DNA of 7,306 nt from DATBAT01 sp036271375 (GTDB taxonomy: Bacteria; Acidobacteriota; Terriglobia; Terriglobales; Acidobacteriaceae), in NCBI GenBank assembly GCA_036271375.1, contig DATBAT010000145.1, positions 1 through 7,306 on the forward strand. Direction: 5' to 3'. Made by a program: the position numbers and the translations under genes. Under the pieces are notes generated by a model. The model had not been told where the DNA came from. It worked only from the letters and a program-made list of their open reading frames with translations, and made no database searches. Positions 1 through 5,428 of the stretch are shown piece after piece. The stretch's first letter is position 1. Each line of letters opens with the position of its first letter.

Positions 1-2
1 TG

Positions 3-980
3 CACTGCACAATCTCATCGCTGCCACACATTTCGGTGGCGGGCGCTTGCAGCACCGCAACCCATGGGTCAGGCGAGAAGAACGGAAATCTGGCGACGCA
101 GGTTGCAGCGCTCGAGTTCATCAACGCGGCCGGCGAAATCGTGAATATCTCGCGCAAACAAGACGGAGAGAAGTTTCTGGGCGCGGTGGTCGGTTTGGGT
201 GCGCTGGGAGTGATCACCAAAATCACTCTCGACCTTCAGCCGACTTTCATGATGAAGCAGTACGTTTACGAAAACCTGCCGCTGAGCCAGATGAAGGAAC
301 ACTTCGACGCCATCGAAGGCAGCGCCTATAGCGTTAGCCTTTTTACCGACTGGCAAAAGCAGCGCATCAACGAAGTTTGGCTTAAGACCCGCCTTGAGCC
401 GGGAAAAGAGTTTCATGCGACGCCTGAATTCTTCGGCGCGAAGCTGGCGACAAAAAATCTGCATCCCATCGCCGAGATTTCCGCGGAAAATTGTACCGAG
501 CAGATGGGAGTGCCGGGTCCTTGGTACGACCGCTTGCCACATTTCAAGATGGGATTCACACCGAGCGCGGGCAAGGAGTTACAGTCGGAATATTTTGTGC
601 CGCGCAAGCACGCAGTCGAGGCAATCCTGGCGGTCGAGAGGTTGCGCGATCAGGTGAGCCCACATCTTTTGATTTCTGAAATTCGCACCATCGCTGCTGA
701 CGATTTCTGGATGAGTCCTTGCCGCAAGCAGGATAGCGTCACCATCCACTTCACCTGGAAGCCGGACTGGCCATCGGTGAGTAAAGTCTTGCCGGTGATC
801 GAGCGGGAACTGGCGCCGTTCAACGTGCGTCCGCATTGGGGGAAGCTGTTTACCCTGTCGCCGGCGGTATTGAAGGCGCGATATGCGAAGCTGGCGGAGT
901 TTGTGGAACTGGCGCGGCAGTGTGACCCGCAGGGGAAGTTTCAGAATGAGTTTCTGCGGACGAATGTGTTTGGGGCATAG
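3..980 (+). CDS. FAD-dependent alditol/xylitol oxidase (AldO-like), 5'-truncated by window edge
   Basis: This is the C-terminal three quarters of a VAO/GMC-fold flavin oxidase of the alditol oxidase family, which oxidises the terminal CH-OH of sugar alcohols and passes electrons to O2, giving H2O2. The reading frame is open from base 3. An in-frame GTG at 36 could be mistaken for a start, but the codons before it encode SLPHIS, which continues a conserved family block (SLPHISVAGA...THGSG), so the true start lies outside the window. Other family blocks, numbered from the GTG, are SVSLFTDW, NCTEQMGVPGPW, LQSEY, EIRT with Glu215 and Arg217, HFTW, PHWGK near the C-terminus and DPxGKFxN at the end. 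These match S. coelicolor AldO from memory, where the Glu, Arg, His and Lys of these blocks line the substrate pocket. The covalent-FAD histidine region is upstream and not seen. Bases 2-16 continue the homology (ALHNL) in a different frame, so the gene may carry a frameshift. D-arabinono-lactone or gulonolactone oxidase is the nearest alternative name. Confidence 0.88.
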   Translation, partial: HCTISSLPHISVAGACSTATHGSGEKNGNLATQVAALEFINAAGEIVNISRKQDGEKFLGAVVGLGALGVITKITLDLQPTFMMKQYVYENLPLSQMKEHFDAIEGSAYSVSLFTDWQKQRINEVWLKTRLEPGKEFHATPEFFGAKLATKNLHPIAEISAENCTEQMGVPGPWYDRLPHFKMGFTPSAGKELQSEYFVPRKHAVEAILAVERLRDQVSPHLLISEIRTIAADDFWMSPCRKQDSVTIHFTWKPDWPSVSKVLPVIERELAPFNVRPHWGKLFTLSPAVLKARYAKLAEFVELARQCDPQGKFQNEFLRTNVFGA

Positions 981-1000
981 TGGTCATGTTAAAATGACCA
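981..1000. promoter_or_regulatory. Inverted-repeat operator with possible -10 of TA module 1
   Basis: A 20-bp inverted repeat with two 10-base arms, TGGTCATGTT and AAAATGACCA, has only one mismatched pair and no spacer. It begins right after the oxidase stop codon and ends 19 bp before the preferred antitoxin start at 1020. A TAAAAT -10-like hexamer (990-995) lies inside the repeat, but no convincing -35 was found. Phd/YefM antitoxins characteristically bind palindromes of this kind to repress their own operon, so autoregulation is inferred. The same bases could form a hairpin in RNA read through from the oxidase gene, but there is no U-tract. Confidence 0.6.
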
Positions 1001-1019
1001 TGACACTCGGGATATGCCC

Positions 1020-1253
1020 ATGAAGAAAATGCCAGCTGGCGAGTTCAAGTCAAAGTGCCTAGCAGTGATGCAAGAAGTCAGTGAAACCCGCGAACCCGTG
1101 CTGATTACCAAACGCGGCAAGCCGCTCGCTAAACTCGTACCCTCCGAAAAATCAGAAGGCGTGTTCCTCGGCCGACTGGAGGGCATTGTGAGAATTGTCG
1201 GCGACGTCGAATCTCCCATCGAACCGCCTGAGGCATGGGATGCGCTGCGGTGA
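1020..1253 (+). CDS. Phd/YefM-family type II antitoxin (partner of VapC1)
   Basis: This 77-residue protein starts MKKMPAGEFKSKCLAVMQEV, the typical N-terminus of Phd/YefM antitoxins. That region forms the dimeric DNA-binding fold. The segment ITKRGKPLAKLVP follows, and then a more acidic C-terminal tail ending SPIEPPEAWDALR, the part that in this family wraps around and neutralises the toxin. The ATG at 1020 is preferred over the in-frame ATG at 1014, because GGGA at 1009-1012 sits 7 bases before 1020 but only one base before 1014, and because the family usually begins with this MK-x-x-x-AGEFK pattern. Its TGA overlaps the toxin start by one GTGA tetranucleotide, implying translational coupling. 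It lies just behind a palindromic operator, which it probably binds alone or with its toxin. Family assignment is confident. The specific partner assignment rests on adjacency. Confidence 0.88.
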   Translation: MKKMPAGEFKSKCLAVMQEVSETREPVLITKRGKPLAKLVPSEKSEGVFLGRLEGIVRIVGDVESPIEPPEAWDALR

Positions 1254-1639
1254 TTCTGCTGGACACCCACGCCTTGATCTGGTCAGTCGCGGAGCCAAAG
1301 AAACTTTCGCGTGCGGCGGCTGACGCCATCCGCAAAGCACATCTAGATGACGGATTGGCTATTTCAGCGATAACGCTGTGGGAGCTTGCTTCTCTTGTCG
1401 CTCGCGGCAGAATCCAGGCTTACGGCACGGTGGATGCTTCCGTCCGATTGCTGATTCAGGGAGTGGTGGTACGGCCGCTCACAGCGGAGATCGCCGCCCT
1501 AGCTACTCAATTTTCCGCCGACTACCCGCGCGACCCAGCGGACCGGCTGATCGGCGCGACGGCGCGGGTCGAAGGCATTCCGCTGGTGACGCGGGACGAG
1601 AGTATCCGCAAGAGCTCGTTGCTTCGAACCATTTGGTAG
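1250..1639 (+). CDS. vapC: VapC-type PIN-domain toxin ribonuclease 1
   Basis: This is a single PIN domain of 129 residues. VapC toxins are Mg2+-dependent endoribonucleases that cut tRNA or rRNA and stop translation until the antitoxin blocks them. The acidic PIN residues are all present, numbered from the GTG at 1250: Asp5 in LLDTHALIW, Glu45 in TLWELA, Asp98 in DPADRLIGATA and Asp116 in LVTRDESI, so the nuclease looks intact. The motif style matches the Sll0205-like PIN subgroup that commonly pairs with Phd antitoxins. GTG 1250 is chosen because it gives the usual VapC N-terminus (hydrophobic, then LLDTH), overlaps the antitoxin stop as GTGA, and has GGGA at 1237-1240 nine bases upstream. 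An in-frame ATG at 1235 would add five residues and remains possible. The RNA target cannot be read from the sequence. Confidence 0.92.
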   Translation: MILLDTHALIWSVAEPKKLSRAAADAIRKAHLDDGLAISAITLWELASLVARGRIQAYGTVDASVRLLIQGVVVRPLTAEIAALATQFSADYPRDPADRLIGATARVEGIPLVTRDESIRKSSLLRTIW

Positions 1640-1677
1640 ATTGACACGTAATAAGTGGACACGTATTATGTGTCAAT
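1640..1677. promoter_or_regulatory. Superimposed promoter/operator of TA module 2
   Basis: An inverted repeat with 14-base arms (1640-1653 and 1664-1677, one mismatched pair, 10-base centre) fills the space between the two toxin-antitoxin modules. A near-consensus sigma-70 promoter lies within it: TTGACA at 1641-1646, a 17-bp spacer, and TATTAT at 1664-1669. The -35 is in the left arm and the -10 in the right arm. The half-site GACAC occurs three times: direct at 1643 and 1658, inverted at 1670. Transcription would be expected to start near 1676, which is the A of the antitoxin ATG. No Shine-Dalgarno precedes that ATG, so a leaderless mRNA is likely. Ribbon-helix-helix antitoxins usually repress by binding such repeats, so a bound complex would directly exclude RNA polymerase. 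Confidence 0.78.
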
Positions 1678-1897
1678 GAATGTGACGCTTTCTATAGAGG
1701 ATCAGCTTGTCGCCCGGGCGCGAAAAAAGGCTGAGGCACTCGGCAAGAGCCTGAATCAGATGATCCGCGACTATTTGCAGAAGGTCGCAGGCTCAGATAA
1801 TCCCGAGAAGAGTATCGAAGAGTTTCAAAGGCTTTCCGGCCAGGGCAACTCGCGTGGATGGCGTTTTAATCGTGACGAGATCCATGAGCGTACGTAG
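1676..1897 (+). CDS. Ribbon-helix-helix antitoxin (partner of VapC2)
   Basis: This is a 73-residue protein with an N-terminal ribbon-helix-helix fold. Residues 2-7 (NVTLSI) are the DNA-contacting strand, roughly 8-22 the first helix (DQLVARARKKAEALG), a GKS turn follows, and 26-37 (LNQMIRDYLQKV) are the second helix. This is the pattern of short VapB-like antitoxins annotated as DUF6364 or Arc-like. Residues 40-73 are polar, probably disordered until they bind the toxin, and contain a basic-aromatic stretch RGWRFNR. The ATG at 1676 is chosen over the in-frame GTG at 1655, which lies inside the promoter between -35 and -10. No Shine-Dalgarno is visible, consistent with a leaderless transcript. 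The 3' end overlaps the toxin gene by 14 bp. It presumably represses its own promoter. Confidence 0.87.
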   Translation: MNVTLSIEDQLVARARKKAEALGKSLNQMIRDYLQKVAGSDNPEKSIEEFQRLSGQGNSRGWRFNRDEIHERT

Positions 1898-2303
1898 CTT
1901 TTTCGATACGAACATTCTGGTTTACGCGGACGACTCGGCGTCTCCTGCAAAACGAAAACGGTCGCTTGATCTAGTCGCGGAACATCGCCGAGCGGGCACC
2001 GGCGTAGTGTCACTTCAGGTGCTGCAAGAGTATTTCGTCACGGTCACGCGCAAGTTGGGGGTCGACGCTGCCATTGCGCGTCGAAAGGTGGAGTTGCTGG
2101 CTGAATTTGATGTGGCCACTCCGGACGTTTCGGACATCCTGGCCGCGATCGATCTTCATCGGTTACATCAGTTTCCGTTCTGGGATGCCCTGGTTGTGCG
2201 GGCAGCCAAGCAGGCAGGATGCGGCGTGCTGCTGTCCGAAGACATGCAGCACGCTCGCGAAATTGATGGCCTGAAGGTTGTGAATCCCTTTCTAGTATCC
2301 TAG
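1884..2303 (+). CDS. vapC: VapC-type PIN-domain toxin ribonuclease 2
   Basis: This is a 139-residue PIN-domain protein, the putative endoribonuclease of the second module. It has the acidic PIN residues Asp8 (FFDTNILVYADD), Glu49 (LQVLQEYF), Asp101 (FPFWDALVVRAA) and Asp120 (LLSEDMQ), so it appears catalytically complete. Its DTNILVYA and FWDALVV motifs place it in a different PIN subgroup from the first toxin (DTHALIW, DPADRLI), so the tandem is not a recent duplication. ATG 1884 is chosen because MSVRSFFDTN is the usual spacing to the first Asp. Possible in-frame GTG starts at 1854 and 1872 would add an atypical extension. The gene overlaps the antitoxin by 14 bp and ends three bases before the convergent VOC gene. 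Specificity is unknown. Confidence 0.91.
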   Translation: MSVRSFFDTNILVYADDSASPAKRKRSLDLVAEHRRAGTGVVSLQVLQEYFVTVTRKLGVDAAIARRKVELLAEFDVATPDVSDILAAIDLHRLHQFPFWDALVVRAAKQAGCGVLLSEDMQHAREIDGLKVVNPFLVS

Positions 2304-2306
2304 TGC

Positions 2307-2675
2307 CTACTTCTTTGCCAACTCCCAAAGTCCGCAGATGTTCCCTTGCGGATCGATAAACGCAGCCACCCATCCCATATCGCCGACTGCCATTTTTGGT
2401 AACGCCACTTGCGCTCCTAGCTTGGTTGCGGTTGCCAACGAAGCCTCGATACTTTCGACGTCCACGTAGTTCATCCAGGGCTGGCCGGGGTTTTGGCGTT
2501 GCATGATCGCGCCGTCGATGCCGGGGGTGGAGTCGCCGGTCTTACACATCCAATATTCCGGTCCGGGAAGCGGGGCTTTCTGAAAGGTCCATCCGAACAT
2601 TTCGCCGTAAAATTTGGTTAGGTCTTGTGGCTGGTTCGCGGGGATTTCAAAGTGGACGATGCGGTTGTTGGCCAT
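2307..2675 (-). CDS. VOC family protein (glyoxalase/bleomycin-resistance fold)
   Basis: This 122-residue protein is a single VOC unit with paired beta-alpha-beta-beta-beta modules. It begins RIVHFEIPANQPQDLTKFYGEMFGW and ends FIDPQGNICGLWEL. His8 on the first strand and Glu118 on the last sit where metal-binding VOC enzymes place ligands, but a complete ligand set cannot be confirmed. The family includes glyoxalase I, dioxygenases, epimerases and antibiotic-sequestering proteins. This short type, with an NYVDVES-like middle and a PKMAVGDMGW segment, is widespread and mostly uncharacterised, so no substrate is proposed. The start is secure: on the minus strand AAGGAG (2686-2681) lies five bases before the ATG at 2675. 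It is divergent from nadE, with about 83 bp between the starts, and converges on the second toxin gene. Confidence 0.9.
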   Translation of the reverse strand: MANNRIVHFEIPANQPQDLTKFYGEMFGWTFQKAPLPGPEYWMCKTGDSTPGIDGAIMQRQNPGQPWMNYVDVESIEASLATATKLGAQVALPKMAVGDMGWVAAFIDPQGNICGLWELAKK

Positions 2676-2705
2676 GATTGCTCCTTGGGGAAAAGTTTCG
2701 GCGGC

Positions 2706-2711
2706 AGTATA
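2706..2711 (-). promoter_or_regulatory. Candidate -10 box of the VOC gene
   Basis: Read on the minus strand, these bases give TATACT, five of six matches to the sigma-70 -10 consensus. They lie about 30 bases before the VOC start, so the leader would be about 24 nt and include the AAGGAG ribosome site. No good -35 hexamer is visible 16-19 bp upstream, so this rests on the -10 and its position alone. Confidence 0.3.
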
Positions 2712-2747
2712 GGTCAGCCACCGCGGTAAGGCGTGGGCCGATCTATT

Positions 2748-2760
2748 ACACTTGAAGTGT
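2748..2760. promoter_or_regulatory. Perfect palindrome overlapping the nadE start codon
   Basis: ACACTT-G-AAGTGT is a perfect 6-base-arm inverted repeat around one central base, and it runs into the GTG start of nadE at 2759. A TATTAC -10-like hexamer (2744-2749) overlaps its left edge, but no -35 is convincing. A repressor bound here would cover the transcription start and initiation region of nadE. It could also be a chance short palindrome. No known NAD-pathway regulator motif was recognised in it. Confidence 0.35.
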
Positions 2761-4399
2761 GAAAATTGCTTTGGGACAAATCAACCCCACGGTAGGGGAC
2801 TTCGCAGGAAATGCCGCCAAAATCATCGACTTTGCGCGACAGGCGAAGAACGGTGGGGCCGCGTTGGTGCTGTTCCCGGAGCTTTCTGTCTGCGGATATC
2901 CGCCGCGCGATCTGGTGGAGCGCTCCTCTTTTGTTGAACACAATCATAAGGCGGCGGAACAAATTGCGGCTGAGACCAAGGGGGTCGCAGTTGTTTGTGG
3001 ACTCGTAACTCCTGCCGAAGTAGACACCGGCAAGTCGGTGATGAATTCAGCAGCACTATTGAAAGACGGCAAGATCGCCTTCTTGCAATCGAAGATGTTG
3101 CTGCCGACCTACGACGTATTTGATGAAATGCGGAACTTTGCGCCTGCCCGGGCACAACAACTGTTTCCATTCGATGGTCAGCAATTGGCACTCACTATTT
3201 GCGAAGACGCCTGGAACGACAAGCAGTTCTGGAACAAGCGGCTGTATACGTTCGATCCCGTGGAAGCGCTGATGCAGGCGGGCGGCAATTTCCTACTCAA
3301 TATTTCGGCGTCGCCGTTCTGGATTGGCAAGCGCGAAATTCGCCACAACATGCTGGCGACGATTGCGCGACGCTACAAATCTCCAGTGGTGCTGGTGAAT
3401 CAGGTCGGTGGGAACGACAGCTTAATCTTTGACGGGTCGAGCATCGTGCTTGATCCGGCAGGGAAGGTTGTGGCGCAAGGCAAGTCCTTCGAGGAAGACT
3501 TGGTCTTCTTCGATTCGCAGTCGATGTCCGGCGATATGCACCAGCAGATCGAAGGCGACGATGCCAGCGCTTACGCCGCGTTAGTTTTGGGAACGCGTGA
3601 TTACGTGCGTAAGTGCGGCTTCCGGCAAGTCATTATCGGGCTAAGCGGCGGCATCGACTCGGCTCTGACCGCTGCGATTGCGGTCGATGCCCTGGGAAAA
3701 GAAAATGTGATTGGTGTTGGCATGCCGGGACCCTATTCATCGACTGGATCACTCGATGATGCTCGCTCGCTTGCCGCGAATCTGGGGATTCGGTTTGAGT
3801 TGTTGTGCATCACCGAAACGTTCGAAAGCTTTCGCAAGGCACTGGCCAAACCGTTCGCCGGACTGAAAGAAGACACAACCGAAGAGAATATTCAGGCACG
3901 CAGCCGCGGCACGTTGCTGATGGCGCTGTCCAACAAATTCAATGCGCTGGTGTTGAGCACAGGAAATAAGAGTGAACTGGGCGTTGGCTACTGTACGCTC
4001 TACGGCGATATGGCTGGGGGACTTGCGGCGATCTCCGATGTGCCTAAGACCTTGGTCTACCGGCTGGCGCATCTGGTAAACGCAAAGAAAGAAATTATTC
4101 CGCACAACACCATCGAAAAGCCGCCGTCGGCCGAGTTGCGGCCCGACCAGAAAGACAGCGACTCGCTTCCGGACTATGGAGTTCTCGATGCTATTCTTGA
4201 GGACTACGTGGAAGACTCGTATTCCGCGGAAAAGATCGCCTCTGACCGCGGTTTCGATATTGAGTTGGTGCGGCGCGTGATTCGCATGGTGGATCGAAGC
4301 GAGTACAAGCGTCAGCAGGCTGCCCCGGGGATAAAAATTTCTGCCAAAGCTTTCGGCTACGGACGGCGTTTTCCTATCGCCGCCAAGCCCGACGTGTAG
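2759..4399 (+). CDS. nadE: Glutamine-dependent NAD+ synthetase
   Basis: This cytosolic enzyme makes NAD+ from deamido-NAD+ (nicotinate adenine dinucleotide), ATP and glutamine (EC 6.3.5.1), the last step of NAD biosynthesis. Its 546 residues match the usual two-domain glutamine-dependent form. Residues 1 to about 260 are a nitrilase-like glutaminase domain with the Glu-Lys-Cys triad visible as Glu41 (LFPELSVCGYPPRDL), Lys112 (SKMLLPTYDVFDE) and Cys148 (TICEDAW). Residues from about 270 onward are the synthetase domain, with the PP-loop ATP-binding motif SGGIDS at 296-301 and downstream blocks such as STGNKSELGVGYCTLYGDMAGG and KPPSAELRPDQKDSDSLPDY. GTG 2759 gives the canonical start KIALGQINPTVGDF. 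No clear Shine-Dalgarno is present, and the start lies in a short palindrome. The dsbA-like gene follows after 22 bp, probably cotranscribed. Confidence 0.97.
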   Translation: MKIALGQINPTVGDFAGNAAKIIDFARQAKNGGAALVLFPELSVCGYPPRDLVERSSFVEHNHKAAEQIAAETKGVAVVCGLVTPAEVDTGKSVMNSAALLKDGKIAFLQSKMLLPTYDVFDEMRNFAPARAQQLFPFDGQQLALTICEDAWNDKQFWNKRLYTFDPVEALMQAGGNFLLNISASPFWIGKREIRHNMLATIARRYKSPVVLVNQVGGNDSLIFDGSSIVLDPAGKVVAQGKSFEEDLVFFDSQSMSGDMHQQIEGDDASAYAALVLGTRDYVRKCGFRQVIIGLSGGIDSALTAAIAVDALGKENVIGVGMPGPYSSTGSLDDARSLAANLGIRFELLCITETFESFRKALAKPFAGLKEDTTEENIQARSRGTLLMALSNKFNALVLSTGNKSELGVGYCTLYGDMAGGLAAISDVPKTLVYRLAHLVNAKKEIIPHNTIEKPPSAELRPDQKDSDSLPDYGVLDAILEDYVEDSYSAEKIASDRGFDIELVRRVIRMVDRSEYKRQQAAPGIKISAKAFGYGRRFPIAAKPDV

Positions 4400-4421
4400 A
4401 GAGAATTCAGAAAGGACATTC

Positions 4422-5327
4422 ATGTTCCGTACTTTTTCAGTAGCACTCTTGACAGGCGTACTTGCCTTGCAGGCTGGGGCGCAGCAAAAGCCTGCGGCAA
4501 AGCACACGCCCGTCGCTCCGGTGACACCGGCGAAGTCTGAATCGGGATTGCCCACGGAAGACACGGTGAATTCGTTCATGCAGGACTCCTTCGGTTACGA
4601 CTCCTCGATTACCTGGCGAATCCTGGATATCAAGCCATCAGAGGCGAAGGGGCTGGCGGAGGTGTTGGTACTGATCAGCAACCCGCAGGGGCAGCAGACC
4701 AGCCGGTTCTTCGTCTCGCCGGATGGCGAACATGCAGTGATTGGCGACGTGATTCCGTTCGGCGCGCATCCTTTTGAGCCGGCGCGACTGAAATTGGAGA
4801 AGGGCGCTACGGGGCCAGCAAAGGGTCCGGCGAAGTCTGCGATCGAAATTGTGGAGTTCAGCGACTTGCAATGTCCGCATTGCAAAGCGGCGCAGCCAAC
4901 GCTGGACAAGTTGATGGCGGAAGAACCCACCGCACGTTTGGTGTTCCAGAACTTTCCCTTACCGTCGCACGACTGGGCGGCGAAGGCGGCTGCTTATGGG
5001 GATTGCGTCGGTAAATCTTCCCATGAGGCTTTTTGGAAATTCCTGCAAGGCACCTACGAAGCGCAGAGCGACATCACGGCCGCGACGGCCGATGAGAAGC
5101 TGACCGCAATCGCCGAAAAGTCTGGCGCGAAGGGAAGCGAGATCGCTGTGTGCGCTGCCAAGCCTGACACGACCGCTCGAGTCGAGCAGTCGGTGGCGCT
5201 TGGTCGTTCGGTCGACGTAAATTCAACGCCGTCAATCTTCGTCAACGGACGCAAGATCGGCAGCATCGAACAGATGCCCTATGAGGTGCTTAAGAAACTC
5301 GTCGAACATGCCGGGGCAGAGAAGTAA
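4422..5327 (+). CDS. Exported DsbA-like thioredoxin-fold disulfide oxidoreductase
   Basis: This 301-residue protein begins with a probable signal peptide, residues 1-20 (one Arg, hydrophobic core, AGA before the predicted cut), so it should act in the periplasm or at the outer face of the membrane. A Pro/Ala/Lys-rich linker follows to about residue 42. Residues 43-130 form a domain I do not recognise. The thioredoxin fold spans roughly 140-295, with the redox motif CPHC at 151-154, identical to the active site of E. coli DsbA, and the cis-proline as Thr-Pro270 in NSTPSIFVNG. The ARVEQSVALGRSVDVNSTPS segment is typical of Thioredoxin_4/DsbA-like proteins. Two further cysteines, in YGDCVG and AVCAAK, could form a second disulfide. 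It could oxidise, isomerise or reduce partner thiols; the motif alone does not decide. The start has AAAGGA (4411-4416) five bases upstream, and the gene probably shares an mRNA with nadE. Confidence 0.88.
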   Translation: MFRTFSVALLTGVLALQAGAQQKPAAKHTPVAPVTPAKSESGLPTEDTVNSFMQDSFGYDSSITWRILDIKPSEAKGLAEVLVLISNPQGQQTSRFFVSPDGEHAVIGDVIPFGAHPFEPARLKLEKGATGPAKGPAKSAIEIVEFSDLQCPHCKAAQPTLDKLMAEEPTARLVFQNFPLPSHDWAAKAAAYGDCVGKSSHEAFWKFLQGTYEAQSDITAATADEKLTAIAEKSGAKGSEIAVCAAKPDTTARVEQSVALGRSVDVNSTPSIFVNGRKIGSIEQMPYEVLKKLVEHAGAEK

Positions 5328-5345
5328 ACGTCAAACCAACGTTAC
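5324..5345 (+). other. Small hairpin at the end of the dsbA-like gene
   Basis: GTAAACGT and ACGTTAC can pair as seven base pairs with one bulged A and a seven-base loop, spanning the stop codon. A second short stem, GGCCG (5364-5368) with CGGCC (5379-5383), follows. Neither is trailed by a U-run, so these are not convincing intrinsic terminators. They might slow 3' decay or mean nothing. Confidence 0.25.
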
Positions 5346-5428
5346 CTCCGCAGATCGCTTACAGGCCGGTTGCATCCGCGGCCGGTGGTAAGATGCCCTG
5401 ATTTCATTCCCGACAGAAAAGAGAAACC

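Noticed and set aside
69..542. 157-codon minus-strand frame
   Set aside because: It is a shadow of the alditol oxidase gene, with no motif.
1655..1675. GTG at 1655 as start of the RHH antitoxin
   Set aside because: It lies between the -35 and -10 hexamers, so it would not be in the mRNA, and the family N-terminus fits the ATG at 1676.
3749..4579. 276-codon open frame on the minus strand across nadE and the dsbA-like gene
   Set aside because: It is antisense to two strongly supported genes, has no recognisable domain, and is explained by GC-biased third positions of the genes opposite.
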